NCBI RefSeq assembly: GCF_004352915.1
Contig: NZ_SJSY01000069.1
Location: 124,001-188,000 of the forward strand
Source of the DNA: Flavobacterium zhairuonense
GTDB taxonomy: Bacteria; Bacteroidota; Bacteroidia; Flavobacteriales; Flavobacteriaceae
DNA: 64,000 nt
Direction of reading: 5' to 3'
The notes beneath the pieces were generated by a model. It worked only from the letters and a program-made list of their open reading frames with translations, ran no database searches and had not been told where the DNA came from. A program made the position numbers and the translations under genes. Shown piece after piece: positions 26,928 through 36,793 of the stretch; the stretch's first letter is position 1; every line of letters begins with the position of its first letter.

Positions 26928-29222
26928 CTATTCGTAGTAAAGTTGTGAAACATTGATCTCTTCTTTATTCTGGCCTTCCTTCTGTATAAAACAATTTAAA
27001 ATTGTGCCACCAGTTAAATCAAAATAGCTGATGTTGAGTTTGTGAAAACCTTTTTCCAGTTTAACAGCTCCGTAAGCTTCATTTGCCCAATGAATGCCAT
27101 CATTGTCCATAATTAATTCATCGTCTATAAAAAGCTTCGATCCGTCATCTGAAAGCGTCGAAAAGGTGTAATTTCCAGTTTCTGGAATATAGATGTATCC
27201 GTTGAATTTTAAGCCGATATAACGCTCTAATTTCGTTTTCCATTTTTCGGCACTGATTTTGCCTTCTAAAACTCCAGAATTAACAGGTTTTGAAAGTTCT
27301 AAATCTTGAACTTGAGAAAAGTTTCCTGTAAAATATTCATATTTCAAACCATTTTTCGTTGGTTGAATGGCTAAAGTTGGTTTTAAATCAGGATTTCGAA
27401 TAATAATTTTATTGATCGAGCTTCTTTTACCGCTTTCGCTAATTTGAATTATTTTTATAATTCTATATTCTCCTTTCGGAATATTTATAGGTACGGGATT
27501 TTGGTATAAGCTTGCTGTTTCATCAGGATTGTATCCGTCAATTGTATAAAAGATTTTTCCGTTTTTTATCGTTGGTTTTAGGTCTAAAATATATTTGGAA
27601 GCTATTAAAGCTTTTTCTTCGGATCCAAAAGGCGCTGGAACTTTATATGATCTTTTTTCTTTTTCTAATTTTTCTAAATGATATGGTAATTGATTTTGAA
27701 TAAAATGATCGTAATTTTTATTTGGAGTTTCTGTCCAGGCAATTTCAGCCAAAGCGAAAAATCTCGGATAAAGCATATAATTCAATTTGGCAGGATTGGT
27801 TAAATATTCCGACCAAAGATTGGCTTGAACGCCAATAATATATTTTTGTTCTTCAATAGTTAAACTATCAACGGGAGTTGGATTGTAATTATAAACTTTT
27901 TCCAAAGTACTTAATCTGCCAACTGTAAGCGGTTCATTTGGAGAATATCCTTGATTATAATCTAAATACACAGTGTTTTCAGGAGTCATTACAACTGGAT
28001 GTTTCAGTTTTGCGGCATGAATTCCTCCTGATTCTCCTCTCCAAGACATAACAGCTGCGTTTGGTGCCAATCCGCCTTCAAGAATTTCATCCCAGCCAAA
28101 AATTTGTCTTCCATTGGCATTCAAAAATTTTTCGATTCTCTTGATGAAATAACTTTGTAATTCATGTTCGTCTTTCAAACCCAAATCTTTAATTCTTTTT
28201 TGGCAATTCGGGCAAGCTTTCCATCTTGTTTTTGGGCATTCGTCTCCGCCAATATGAATGTTCTTGTTTGGAAATAACGCTATTACTTCTGTCAAAACAT
28301 CTTCTAAAAAAGTAAAAGTTTCGTCTTTTCCAGCACAAAATACATCCTCAAAAACGCCCCAAGATTCTGCCACTTTATAATTTCGTTCTGGAAAACAAGC
28401 CAGATTTGGATAAGCAGTTATTGCCGCCGAAGCATGTCCTGGCATTTCGATCTCGGGAATTATATTCACATAATGATCTTCGGCAAATTTGACAACTTCC
28501 TTAATTTCTTCTTGAGTATAAAATCCTCCGTATGGATTTCCGTCGAAGAAAAAAGGTGTTCTTTCAAATTTATTTCCAATTAATGTTTGATTTCTTTTTG
28601 AACCAATTTCCGTTAGTTTTGGATATTTTTTGATCTCAATTCTCCAGCCTTGATCATCTGTTAAGTGCCAATGAAACTCATTTAGCTTATAACAGGACAT
28701 TTGTGCGATAAAATCTTTTATAACATCAATAGAGAAAAAATGACGGCAGACGTCTAAATGCAAGCCTCGGTAAGAATATCGCGGTTGATCTTCGATGATT
28801 AGGCAAGGAATTTTAATTTCTGTCCCTGAAGGTTCGTTCGGAAGAAGTTGCAACAAAGATTGAACGGCATAAAAAAGGCCTTCTTCTTGTCCTTCGATCA
28901 TAATTTTGTTGGAAGTGATTTCAATTTTGTAACCTTCTTTTGATGAAAGATTTTTGCTTGAGTCAAATTCAATTTTAAGATTTGATTTTTTCGAGGGAGC
29001 AGAAATGTTTAAAGCCGATTCTAAAATTTTAGCCGATTTTAATTCCTTTTCGCTGTAATTTTTGTTTTTAAAATTAATCTGAACTTTTCCATTTATCCGA
29101 ATACTATCTCCAGTACGTTTGAAAAAATTTGGAGTAGGAATTATAGAATTGTTCTGCTGAAAATTTTGGGAATTTCCGATGAAATGAAAAAGAACAAAAA
29201 ATAAAAAAAGGAATTTTTTCAT
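26928..29222 (-). CDS. Secreted beta-N-acetylhexosaminidase (GH20) with PA14 domain
   Basis: Releases terminal N-acetylglucosamine or galactosamine from chitin fragments or glycans. The 764-residue protein has a signal peptide (to about 18), a GH20b N-terminal domain (about 25-145), the GH20 catalytic domain (about 147-500) with the catalytic pair D327-E328 in HIGGDECPKTRW, and a C-terminal PA14-like beta domain (about 625-764, with SDDGSKLFIDD). Active-site residues are intact. The divergent DeoR-type regulator at 29367 may control amino-sugar use, which is inference from position. Confidence 0.93.
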   Translation of the reverse strand: MKKFLFLFFVLFHFIGNSQNFQQNNSIIPTPNFFKRTGDSIRINGKVQINFKNKNYSEKELKSAKILESALNISAPSKKSNLKIEFDSSKNLSSKEGYKIEITSNKIMIEGQEEGLFYAVQSLLQLLPNEPSGTEIKIPCLIIEDQPRYSYRGLHLDVCRHFFSIDVIKDFIAQMSCYKLNEFHWHLTDDQGWRIEIKKYPKLTEIGSKRNQTLIGNKFERTPFFFDGNPYGGFYTQEEIKEVVKFAEDHYVNIIPEIEMPGHASAAITAYPNLACFPERNYKVAESWGVFEDVFCAGKDETFTFLEDVLTEVIALFPNKNIHIGGDECPKTRWKACPNCQKRIKDLGLKDEHELQSYFIKRIEKFLNANGRQIFGWDEILEGGLAPNAAVMSWRGESGGIHAAKLKHPVVMTPENTVYLDYNQGYSPNEPLTVGRLSTLEKVYNYNPTPVDSLTIEEQKYIIGVQANLWSEYLTNPAKLNYMLYPRFFALAEIAWTETPNKNYDHFIQNQLPYHLEKLEKEKRSYKVPAPFGSEEKALIASKYILDLKPTIKNGKIFYTIDGYNPDETASLYQNPVPINIPKGEYRIIKIIQISESGKRSSINKIIIRNPDLKPTLAIQPTKNGLKYEYFTGNFSQVQDLELSKPVNSGVLEGKISAEKWKTKLERYIGLKFNGYIYIPETGNYTFSTLSDDGSKLFIDDELIMDNDGIHWANEAYGAVKLEKGFHKLNISYFDLTGGTILNCFIQKEGQNKEEINVSQLYYE

Positions 29223-29318
29223 AAGAGAAAAACTTTAGATTTTTATAAAAAAGAAGTTTTAAAGATATGCAAATGGTTTGAAAACTTGATTATTGGACTT
29301 TTTATAGCAACACAATTT

Positions 29319-29345
29319 TTGGATTGAAGGAATTGTTTATTTTTG
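29319..29345 (+). promoter_or_regulatory. Probable promoter of the DeoR-family gene
   Basis: TATTTTTG (29338-29345) fits TANNTTTG, with a TTG 16 bases upstream (a little short). The ATG at 29367 is 22 bases downstream. An earlier ATG at 29362 reaches a stop after two codons. Confidence 0.5.
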
Positions 29346-29366
29346 TAAGTAGAAAAAATAAATGGC

Positions 29367-30143
29367 ATGAGTACTGAAAATGAAGTTTTAAATTACAGCA
29401 AAGAAGAACGCAAAAATCATATTCTGAAAGAAATCAATTTACATACGCGCGTAAGTTTTGAGACTCTTTCAGCAAAACTTGGCGTTTCTGAAGATACTGT
29501 TCGACGTGATATAAATGAATTAGACGCTGAATCGCTTTTGATTAAAGTAAAAGGTGGTGCAATGACTAAAGGATATCACTATTCTTCATCGAATCAAACT
29601 TATGCGGTTGAAGCAAAACAGGTCATTGCGCAAAAAGCGGTTGGTCTTCTTCATGACGGAATGGTTTTGGTTGTAGATGGCGGAACTACGATTCGAGAAT
29701 TTATTCGTTTGATTCCGAATGATCTTAATTTGACTGTTTTTACCATTACCGCTTTAACGGCGGTGCAGCTTTTGGATAAACCAAATATTAAAACCATTAT
29801 GATTGGGGGAAGCATTTCTTCTTATAGCCAAATGTGTATAAGCGGAGAAACTTTTCATCAGTTAGCCAACATAAAAGCCGATCTTTTGGTTTTAGGGACA
29901 AACGCTTTAGATGTAGATGGCGGTTATTCGGATTCTGATTGGGAAACGGTTCAAGTGAAAAAAGCAATGATTCAGGCTTCAAAGAAAACTGCAGTTTTGA
30001 CTATTACAGAAAAATTAAATACAGTTCTTAAAATGAAAATTGCGAGTTTGTCTGACATTAATTATGTAATTACCGAAGAAGAGCCAACTCACGAAAAATT
30101 GCAACCTTATAAAAAAGCTGTTCCAAACTTAGTTGTAATCTGA
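29367..30143 (+). CDS. DeoR/GlpR-family transcription regulator
   Basis: A 258-residue regulator. The N-terminal winged helix-turn-helix (about 14-70) contains SFETLSAKLGVSEDTVRRD, the DeoR signature, and the rest is a DeoR sensor domain with VVDGGTTIREF and LLVLGTNALDVDGGYSDSD, which bind a sugar phosphate. Its divergence from the hexosaminidase gene suggests that it responds to an amino sugar, not shown by sequence. The next gene is 36 bases downstream. Confidence 0.92.
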   Translation: MSTENEVLNYSKEERKNHILKEINLHTRVSFETLSAKLGVSEDTVRRDINELDAESLLIKVKGGAMTKGYHYSSSNQTYAVEAKQVIAQKAVGLLHDGMVLVVDGGTTIREFIRLIPNDLNLTVFTITALTAVQLLDKPNIKTIMIGGSISSYSQMCISGETFHQLANIKADLLVLGTNALDVDGGYSDSDWETVQVKKAMIQASKKTAVLTITEKLNTVLKMKIASLSDINYVITEEEPTHEKLQPYKKAVPNLVVI

Positions 30144-30179
30144 TTTGAAACTGTTTTTGACTTTTATACCAATATAAAA

Positions 30180-30947
30180 ATGAAAATTGCCTTAATCCAA
30201 ACCGATCTTTTTTGGGAGAATGCTTCTAAAAACCGAGAAAACTTCGATTCGAAAATAAACGAAATCGCTTCGGAAGTAAATTTAATTGTGCTTCCTGAAA
30301 TGTTTTCGACCGGTTTTACAATGAATGCTTCTGAAGTTGCTGAAACAATGCAAGGCGAGACGATTGCTTGGATGAAATTGAAAGCAAAACAAAAAAATGC
30401 AGCTATAACTGGAAGCGTCGTTATTGCAGAAAACGGAAAATATTATAACCGAATGTTGTTCGTTTTTCCGTCAGGAGAAGTGCAATATTATAATAAGCGC
30501 CATTTGTTTACATTGGCGGGAGAAAATCAATTTTATACGGCAGGAACCGAAAAGGTAATTGTAAATTATTTAGATTGGAAAATTTGCCTTCAGGTTTGTT
30601 ATGATTTGAGATTTCCAGTTTTTGCCCGAAATGCTGAAAACTACGATTTGCTTTTATATGTTGCCAATTGGCCAAAAGTACGCACAAATGCATGGGATGC
30701 CTTGCTTAAAGCGCGCGCAATTGAAAATTTGAGCTATACGATTGGCGTTAACAGACTTGGTCTTGATGCCAATAATTATGAACACATAGGCCATTCGCAG
30801 GCAGTTGATTTTCTAGGGCATTATATTCTTGAACCACAAGAAACAGCAGGTGTTTTTGTGGTTGAATTGGATAAAGATAAAATGATGGAAACTCGAAAAA
30901 AACTTGATTTTTTAAGTGATCAAGATGTTTTTGAAGTTAAATTCTAG
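30180..30947 (+). CDS. Omega-amidase (nitrilase/CN hydrolase family)
   Basis: Carbon-nitrogen hydrolase of 255 residues. The catalytic triad is E40 (LPEMFSTGF), K106 (YYNKRHLF) and C140 (LQVCYDLRFP). The pattern closely resembles YafV/Nit2 omega-amidases, which convert alpha-ketoglutaramate to alpha-ketoglutarate, so that role is likely. It is cytoplasmic and overlaps the end of the convergent gene by four bases. Confidence 0.9.
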   Translation: MKIALIQTDLFWENASKNRENFDSKINEIASEVNLIVLPEMFSTGFTMNASEVAETMQGETIAWMKLKAKQKNAAITGSVVIAENGKYYNRMLFVFPSGEVQYYNKRHLFTLAGENQFYTAGTEKVIVNYLDWKICLQVCYDLRFPVFARNAENYDLLLYVANWPKVRTNAWDALLKARAIENLSYTIGVNRLGLDANNYEHIGHSQAVDFLGHYILEPQETAGVFVVELDKDKMMETRKKLDFLSDQDVFEVKF

Positions 30948-32632
30948 AAAGCTTTCCGTTTCTTTTCGGCTTCTTTTTGCTTTTTCTTGTCTGTTTTTTT
31001 CTCGACTTCCGGACTAAAAGGAATGCTTAAATCAATAGGTTGATCGACATCCCAATTGGATCGGACATCGACTTCTTTTTGAAAATAAAAGACTTCCTCA
31101 GCATAGGTTTTGGTTAGGAAATCTCCAGTGTCGTACATTTTGTTTTTGTTGTCATCATAAATGACGCGTACGGAAAATGCCTCAGGCTCCAGCAAGTTGA
31201 ATTCGATTTTGGTTTCACCTTCAGAATAAGCGCTGGCTAATACTTTGTCGCCTTTTTTGTTGGTGATTTCAACAATAATTGGGAAGCGTTTCACATTCTG
31301 TAAATTCAAAACTAAATTCCCGTAATCTTCCAGTTCTTTTGTTGTTAATTTATAAGACAAAGTATCGTTCGTTTTGTCATAAAAATCGGTTAAAGCACCT
31401 GGCAATAATGTAAAACGGTATTTTTCTAAAGGCTCTTTTTTGAAGTCGAAATATAATTTCTGTTCAAATTCATCATATTCAGTAGTAAATTTCACAGCAA
31501 CAGAATCTTTGTTGACTAAGGCAATTTTTGTATTGTCAAATTTTACCAAAGGCGTTTCTGATTCAAGCGTAAATCGTTCTCTAAAATTAAGTACACCATT
31601 TTGAACTGGTTTGATATTCAGTGTGTCTTTTTTGAGGTCTTTGATTTTGAAAGCGAATTTCTTGTTGTATTTTTCGGCATTGACTTCTAATGAAAGCGAA
31701 TCGGTTTTTATTGGTTTGTACCAAATTTGCAGCGAATCTTTTTTAGGGAATTGCGTTACGATTGTTTCCAGAGTTTCAGAATGATTTTTAAGCGTAATTT
31801 TTGGTTTTAAAACCTTGAAATTCTGTTTTCCGTCATACGGAAGATATAATCTATTTCCAGATGCCTGAATTGGTTTGAATGTTTTTAAAGGCAAAGTTTC
31901 CTTAAACAATTCCAATTCAAAAATAGTGTCATTCGGAATCGTGATAGAGTGTTTTATAAAGCCAATTTTGTCATCTTTTGGATTAAATTTATTATTGTTT
32001 GATTTGTCTTTCATAGCAACCAAAAGATATTTTCCTGCCTTTAGGTTTTCTAACTGAAAAGTGCGCAAACTGTCCAAAGTGTTTGTAATGTATCGTGGAA
32101 ATTCTTTATAAATAGTCGAATCTTTGTATTTGTCATTTACCTCATAAAGCATTACAGAGACAAAATTATCGACATATTTTTCATAAGAATCTTTAATAAT
32201 TCCTTTTACAGAAAGCGAATCAATGTAGGATCCAGTCGAAAAAACGTATTTAAACTGATTGATTGCATTTCCTTCGTTATTGTCAGCAAGACTTTGGCCA
32301 AAATTTATGCTATAAGTTGTATTTGGCTGTAAAGTGTCTTTGATTTTTATAGTGATAAATTTGCTCGCATTTGATGGAAGAATCAGCGGCTCATGCTTCA
32401 TTGGAGGCGAAATAATCAGCTGTTTGTTCAAGTTTTTCAGCTTCACATATTCGTCAAATACCAATTTGATTTCGGTTTCTTTAAAATTAGTGCTGAAATT
32501 TTTCGGATAACTTGAAACCAGTGTTGGAGGAATTGTGTCTTTTAACCCGCCTGTAATACTGCCTCTTTTGGCACAGCTCATCATTAAAAATACCAATAAA
32601 AGTGAAATGTATTTCAGAGTGTTTTTCAACAT
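30944..32632 (-). CDS. Ig-like domain (Big_5) lipoprotein
   Basis: A 562-residue lipoprotein with lipobox LMMSC (cysteine about 20). The ATG at 32632 is preferred; a GTG 24 bases upstream in frame is possible. After the lipobox comes IPPTLVSSYPKNFSTNFKET, a Big_5 bacterial Ig-like domain (about 30-130), followed by beta-rich repeats and a lysine-rich tail (KKTDKKKQKEAEKKRK). It is exported to the envelope; function unknown. Bacteroidota commonly carry one such gene. Confidence 0.85.
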   Translation of the reverse strand: MLKNTLKYISLLLVFLMMSCAKRGSITGGLKDTIPPTLVSSYPKNFSTNFKETEIKLVFDEYVKLKNLNKQLIISPPMKHEPLILPSNASKFITIKIKDTLQPNTTYSINFGQSLADNNEGNAINQFKYVFSTGSYIDSLSVKGIIKDSYEKYVDNFVSVMLYEVNDKYKDSTIYKEFPRYITNTLDSLRTFQLENLKAGKYLLVAMKDKSNNNKFNPKDDKIGFIKHSITIPNDTIFELELFKETLPLKTFKPIQASGNRLYLPYDGKQNFKVLKPKITLKNHSETLETIVTQFPKKDSLQIWYKPIKTDSLSLEVNAEKYNKKFAFKIKDLKKDTLNIKPVQNGVLNFRERFTLESETPLVKFDNTKIALVNKDSVAVKFTTEYDEFEQKLYFDFKKEPLEKYRFTLLPGALTDFYDKTNDTLSYKLTTKELEDYGNLVLNLQNVKRFPIIVEITNKKGDKVLASAYSEGETKIEFNLLEPEAFSVRVIYDDNKNKMYDTGDFLTKTYAEEVFYFQKEVDVRSNWDVDQPIDLSIPFSPEVEKKTDKKKQKEAEKKRKAF

Positions 32633-32786
32633 AATCGTTTTTGAATTTGATTGCACAAAATAACGATTATTATTGCTTTAATTGAAATTTTTTATCTATT
32701 TATTAGGATTTGCAAATTTTGACTTTTCTACTTTTTTACGGTAATATTTTCTTACTTTTGGTTTCAAAATGTAATACTGCTTAGTT

Positions 32787-33791
32787 TTGTTAAAAAGGTA
32801 TTTTTGGATTTCATTCTTTCTTTTGCTGACCGCCTGCAGTAAAAATGACCAGCCCGCAATCGCTTTTTATTATTGGAAAACTGATCTGAAATTTTCGGAA
32901 AAAGAAAAAGAAGTTTTGAAAGAAAACAACGTTCGCAAATTGTATGTTCGGTATTTTGATGTTGGATTACATCCAGAAACACAAATTCCGTTTCCTATAA
33001 GTCCAATTCATTTCAAGGAAAATATGCAGGATTTTGAAGTTGTTCCGGTAGTTTTTATTCAAAATAAAGTCATGCTTCAGCCAAATCTTGATGTCGAAGA
33101 TTTGGCAAAAAAGACTATTCGTTTGATCAATGAAATTAATTCAGAAAATAAAATAAACGACACTCAAATTCAGATTGATTGTGATTGGACATTAAAAAGC
33201 AAAGAGAATTATCTTCACTTTATTGAACAAATTAAGAAGCTTTCGCAGAAAAAACTTTCGGCTACAATTCGGCTTCATCAAGTCAAGTATTTCAGGAAAA
33301 CGAAAATACCAAATGTCGATTCTGGCGTTTTGATGTTTTACAATATGGGAAGTATTGCGCCAGATTCTCTGAATTCAATTTATAGTAGGAAGATTTCGGA
33401 AAAATATATTAAAAGCCTAAAAAAATATCCGCTTCATTTGGATTATGCGCTTCCAATATATTCTTGGGCAATTCATATTCGGGACAAAAAAGTTTTGGGA
33501 CTTCGATCGAAATTGAATTTTGCGGCGCTCAAAAAAGATAAAAATTTTCAGCAAACAAGCCCAATTTTTTTTAAAGTCAAGCAATCTAATTACAAAAATG
33601 GGGTTTATTATGAAGAAAATGATTTGCTCAAAATTGAAGCAATTTCGCCAGATGATTTAAAAGAAATGGCTGAAGATTTGAGTGAAAATACTGTTCAGCC
33701 CCCAAAAGAAATTATATTTTACGATTTAGACGAATTCAATTTAAATAATTATGAAAAGAATATTTTCAAAGAAACTGTTTCTTGCTTTTAG
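32787..33791 (+). CDS. Lipoprotein of unknown function (TTG start)
   Basis: A 334-residue lipoprotein with LLLTAC (cysteine about 17). The start is TTG; no ATG precedes the signal peptide. The rest shows alternating strands and helices, with VVPVVFIQNK and IQIDCDWT, similar to a TIM-barrel-like layout, but I cannot name it. The end overlaps the start of the gene at 33751 by 41 bases in another frame, so the pair is probably co-expressed and may act together at the membrane. Confidence 0.8.
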   Translation: MLKRYFWISFFLLLTACSKNDQPAIAFYYWKTDLKFSEKEKEVLKENNVRKLYVRYFDVGLHPETQIPFPISPIHFKENMQDFEVVPVVFIQNKVMLQPNLDVEDLAKKTIRLINEINSENKINDTQIQIDCDWTLKSKENYLHFIEQIKKLSQKKLSATIRLHQVKYFRKTKIPNVDSGVLMFYNMGSIAPDSLNSIYSRKISEKYIKSLKKYPLHLDYALPIYSWAIHIRDKKVLGLRSKLNFAALKKDKNFQQTSPIFFKVKQSNYKNGVYYEENDLLKIEAISPDDLKEMAEDLSENTVQPPKEIIFYDLDEFNLNNYEKNIFKETVSCF

Positions 33792-36108
33792 TATTGGCCT
33801 TCTTTCGATTTATGGTGTGATTTATGCCTGTGCTGGCGGTGACGATTGGGATTTTTTTGGGGAGAATTCTAATTTTACGCCAGAAACTTTTGCCGACAAA
33901 TCGTATTCTCCATTGTTTTTGTCGGGTTCTATTTTTTACGGAATTGGTTTTGATACCGAACATAATTCAAGATTTAATAAAAATATAAAATCTGATTGGG
34001 CTTCTTACTTAAAAGGGAAGGCCGATACTACGACGGTGAATTATTTTTTAATTGGAGATGAAAAACCAAGATATTATTCGGACGATAAAAATGTGATTAA
34101 AAACAAAGAAGAAATTGTGGATCTTCATGCTTTTTACAAGAATAAAAAAGAGAATAAAACTTCTTTAAAATGGACGAAAAAGTTAAATCTGAAAGATGAT
34201 AAAATAAAGGCTTTTGTTGAGTTTTTGTATCTGGCGCAAAAAATAGAAACGGTTTCAATTGGTGATGATTATTGGGGTTATGATCCTGTTGTAGCAAAAA
34301 CTTTCAAAGATGCAAAAATGATTCAGTCAATCGAGAATGTTTACAATACGAATTCTGATCCGTTTTTGAAAAATCGTTACTGGTTTTTAACGATGAAAGC
34401 TCGTTTTTACAGCAATGACAAACAAAAAGCAATCGATTTTTTTAATAAAACCGAAAGTTCAGTTCCAAAAAACGTTCTGTATTACAGGGCGCTTTCGTAT
34501 GTGGCAGGAATCAATTATAAACAGAAAAAATATGCTGTTTCTAATTATTTATATGCACAGGTTTTTGATAAATGTCCAGAATTGCGAGTGGTGACTGCCT
34601 ATAGTTTTCGTCCCAAAAATGAATCAGATTGGACGAAATCGTTGGCAATGGCAAAAGATAATAAGCAAAAAGCGGCACTTTGGGCAATTCATGGCTATTA
34701 CAAAGACGAAAAACAAGCCATTGAAAAGATTTATGAATTAGATCCGAAAAGCGAGCATTTGAATTATCTGGCAACTCGATTAGTGAATAGGCAAGAACAA
34801 GCGCTAAATAATTCATTTAAGCAAAATGGTGGGGAAAATGTTCCAATGAAAGTTCAGACTGTTGCTGAAAATAAAACAGAAAATCTGAGTAAACTTAATG
34901 CTGATGCATTTGCTTTGATTGCTAAAATTTCTAATGCTGGAAATACACAAAAACCGTATTTGTGGGATTTGTCGTTGGGCTATCTTCAAACGTTGAAAGG
35001 CGATTATGCAAATGCAGATAAAAGTTTTGATAAAGCCGAAAAAACACTTCCTAAAACAGAATTGGCAGGATTTCAAATCCGAATTCTGCGCTTCGTAAAT
35101 AATTTGAGCAAAATTGATAAGCTCACAGACTCAAATGTGAAAACAATTTTGGCAGATTTGAATTGGCTTTATTATGAACTTCCAAAAACATATAAAGGAG
35201 GAGGGTTTCGTTATGGGAATGCATCTTTATGGAGCAGAAGTTATTTGTCAACACTTTATAGAGAAAAAGGAAATTTGGTAATGGCTGAAATTTTTGGAGA
35301 ATCTCCATATAGTTATTGGAACGATGGAAACGCATTTTATGACAATGAACAGAATTTGTTAGGAATAAAGTCGTTTTTGGAGAAATCTAATAAAACTGAA
35401 ATCGAGAGAATCGGAGCGGGAATTTACAGTTTGAAACTGAAAGATATTAATAATTTCCAGGCTGTTCAGGCTACTTTCAACAATAAGATTCCAGAAGCAA
35501 TCGAATTTATGCAAAAAACAGACTCGGTTCAATATTACAAGTTTTTAGGAAATCCGTTTAACGGAAATATAAAAGATTGTCATGATTGCGAACACGCGGC
35601 ATATCAAAAAAAGAAATATACTTATATGGATTTCTTGACGACTATAAAATCGATGCAAGATAAATTGGCGCAAAAAGAAGATGTTTACACCAATAGTCTG
35701 TTGTTAGGAAATGCGTTTTATAATATTTCTCATTTCGGAAATGGTAGAACTTTTTATGAGAATGATATTGTAGGTTATGGATCAAGTCCGTATTCATTTA
35801 GAAATACGATGAAGGAAATGATTACCAATAATTCGGTTTCGAAAATGTATTATCAAAAAGCTTTTGAAGCGGCTGCAAATAAAGAGCAAAAAGCGAAATG
35901 TTTGTATTTGATTTCGAAATGTGAGCGAAATGATTATTACAATAAAAAATACAATACGATTACTAACTATTGGGAAATTCAAGATGATAAAATTAATTTT
36001 ATCGCGTGGAATTCTTTTAAGACTTTAAGAAAAGAGTATTCGGATACTAAATATTATCAAGATGTAATTGCAGAATGCGGTTACTTTAATACATATGTGA
36101 GTCAATAA
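33751..36108 (+). CDS. Large secreted or anchored TPR-like protein of unknown function
   Basis: A 785-residue protein with a hydrophobic N-terminal segment (about 8-27, ending in CAGGDDWD). It is not a typical lipobox but could be a signal peptide or anchor. The body is helical with repeat-like stretches (YANADKSFDKAEKTLPKTE) that resemble tetratricopeptide repeats. It starts 41 bases inside the preceding lipoprotein gene. A DDWDFF motif and several NDYYNKKYN-type tyrosines stand out. Function unknown. Confidence 0.8.
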   Translation: MKRIFSKKLFLAFSIGLLSIYGVIYACAGGDDWDFFGENSNFTPETFADKSYSPLFLSGSIFYGIGFDTEHNSRFNKNIKSDWASYLKGKADTTTVNYFLIGDEKPRYYSDDKNVIKNKEEIVDLHAFYKNKKENKTSLKWTKKLNLKDDKIKAFVEFLYLAQKIETVSIGDDYWGYDPVVAKTFKDAKMIQSIENVYNTNSDPFLKNRYWFLTMKARFYSNDKQKAIDFFNKTESSVPKNVLYYRALSYVAGINYKQKKYAVSNYLYAQVFDKCPELRVVTAYSFRPKNESDWTKSLAMAKDNKQKAALWAIHGYYKDEKQAIEKIYELDPKSEHLNYLATRLVNRQEQALNNSFKQNGGENVPMKVQTVAENKTENLSKLNADAFALIAKISNAGNTQKPYLWDLSLGYLQTLKGDYANADKSFDKAEKTLPKTELAGFQIRILRFVNNLSKIDKLTDSNVKTILADLNWLYYELPKTYKGGGFRYGNASLWSRSYLSTLYREKGNLVMAEIFGESPYSYWNDGNAFYDNEQNLLGIKSFLEKSNKTEIERIGAGIYSLKLKDINNFQAVQATFNNKIPEAIEFMQKTDSVQYYKFLGNPFNGNIKDCHDCEHAAYQKKKYTYMDFLTTIKSMQDKLAQKEDVYTNSLLLGNAFYNISHFGNGRTFYENDIVGYGSSPYSFRNTMKEMITNNSVSKMYYQKAFEAAANKEQKAKCLYLISKCERNDYYNKKYNTITNYWEIQDDKINFIAWNSFKTLRKEYSDTKYYQDVIAECGYFNTYVSQ

Positions 36109-36118
36109 ATTTAAGACG

Positions 36119-36523
36119 ATGGTAAATAAAATAGAGCATATTGGAATAGCTGTAAAAAATATGGACGATGCGAATGTTTTGTTCGAAAAAATGCTAGGCG
36201 TTCCATCTTATAAAATGGAAGCAGTAGAAAGTGAAGGTGTGCTGACTTCTTTTTTTCAGACAGGAAATAATAAAATCGAGCTTCTAGTGGCGACAAATCC
36301 AGAAAGCCCGATTGCAAAATTTTTAGAAAAAAAAGGAGAAGGAATTCATCATATTGCTTTTGATGTTGATGATATTGAAGCAGAAATTATTCGTTTGAAA
36401 AAAGAAGGTTTTGTACTTATCAATGAAGTTCCAAAGAAAGGAGCTGACAATAAATTGGTGGTTTTTTTGCATCCAAAGAATACAAATGGCGTTTTGGTAG
36501 AGCTTTGCCAAGAAATTAGATAA
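36119..36523 (+). CDS. mce: Methylmalonyl-CoA epimerase
   Basis: Interconverts the S and R forms of methylmalonyl-CoA in propionate metabolism. The 134-residue protein is a pair of VOC/glyoxalase-type beta-alpha-beta modules. Metal ligands are H7 in EHIGIAV, E in NKIELLV, H in IHHIAFDVDD and E in LVELCQ near the end. Length fits the family. The ATG is eight bases after the previous stop codon. Confidence 0.92.
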   Translation: MVNKIEHIGIAVKNMDDANVLFEKMLGVPSYKMEAVESEGVLTSFFQTGNNKIELLVATNPESPIAKFLEKKGEGIHHIAFDVDDIEAEIIRLKKEGFVLINEVPKKGADNKLVVFLHPKNTNGVLVELCQEIR

Positions 36524-36671
36524 AAAAAATATCATTTTAATTTTTAAATAAGGCATTGAAAATCAATTTCGTTTTTGAAGATTGAGGAAAGTTTTAAAAA
36601 TTAAATACAAATGATGTCTTAAAATATTTGGAGTGAATGAAAAATAGTAGTAATATTGCATCCTCTAAACC

Positions 36672-36745
36672 GGTCCTATAGCTCAGCTGGTTAGAGCACC
36701 TGACTCATAATCAGGTGGTCCCTGGTTCGAGCCCAGGTGGGACCA
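36672..36745 (+). tRNA. tRNA-Met (anticodon CAT); integration site of the island
   Basis: A 74-nt cloverleaf. The acceptor arm is GGTCCTA with TGGGACC, the D-arm GCTCAGCTGGTTAGAGC, the anticodon stem-loop CCTGACTCATAATCAGG and the T-arm CCTGGTTCGAGCCCAGG, with discriminator A. CCA is not encoded. Anticodon CAT also serves tRNA-Ile2 with a modified C, so elongator Met is the likelier but not certain identity. The 3' half from 36703 is duplicated at 62366, so the gene is intact at the left end of an integrated element. Confidence 0.93.
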
Positions 36746-36746
36746 C
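36703..36746 (+). repeat. attL: left 44-bp direct repeat
   Basis: Identical to 62366-62409. It runs from the anticodon loop to one base past the discriminator. The base before (g against t) and after (g against t) differ, which fixes the core. Confidence 0.95.
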
Positions 36747-36756
36747 GTTAAAAATC

Positions 36757-36785
36757 AAAGCCTTACAGAAATGTAAGGCTTTTTT
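36757..36785 (+). terminator. Terminator carried by the island next to attL
   Basis: A perfect 11-bp stem with a GAAA loop (36757-36767 with 36772-36782), followed by T. It replaces the tRNA's own terminator, which has been moved to the right end (62418). Confidence 0.88.
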
Positions 36786-36793
36786 ATTTGGTC

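Noticed and set aside
36323..36556. Minus-strand frame opposite mce
   Set aside because: Shadow of the mce gene, with typical hydrophobic antisense composition.
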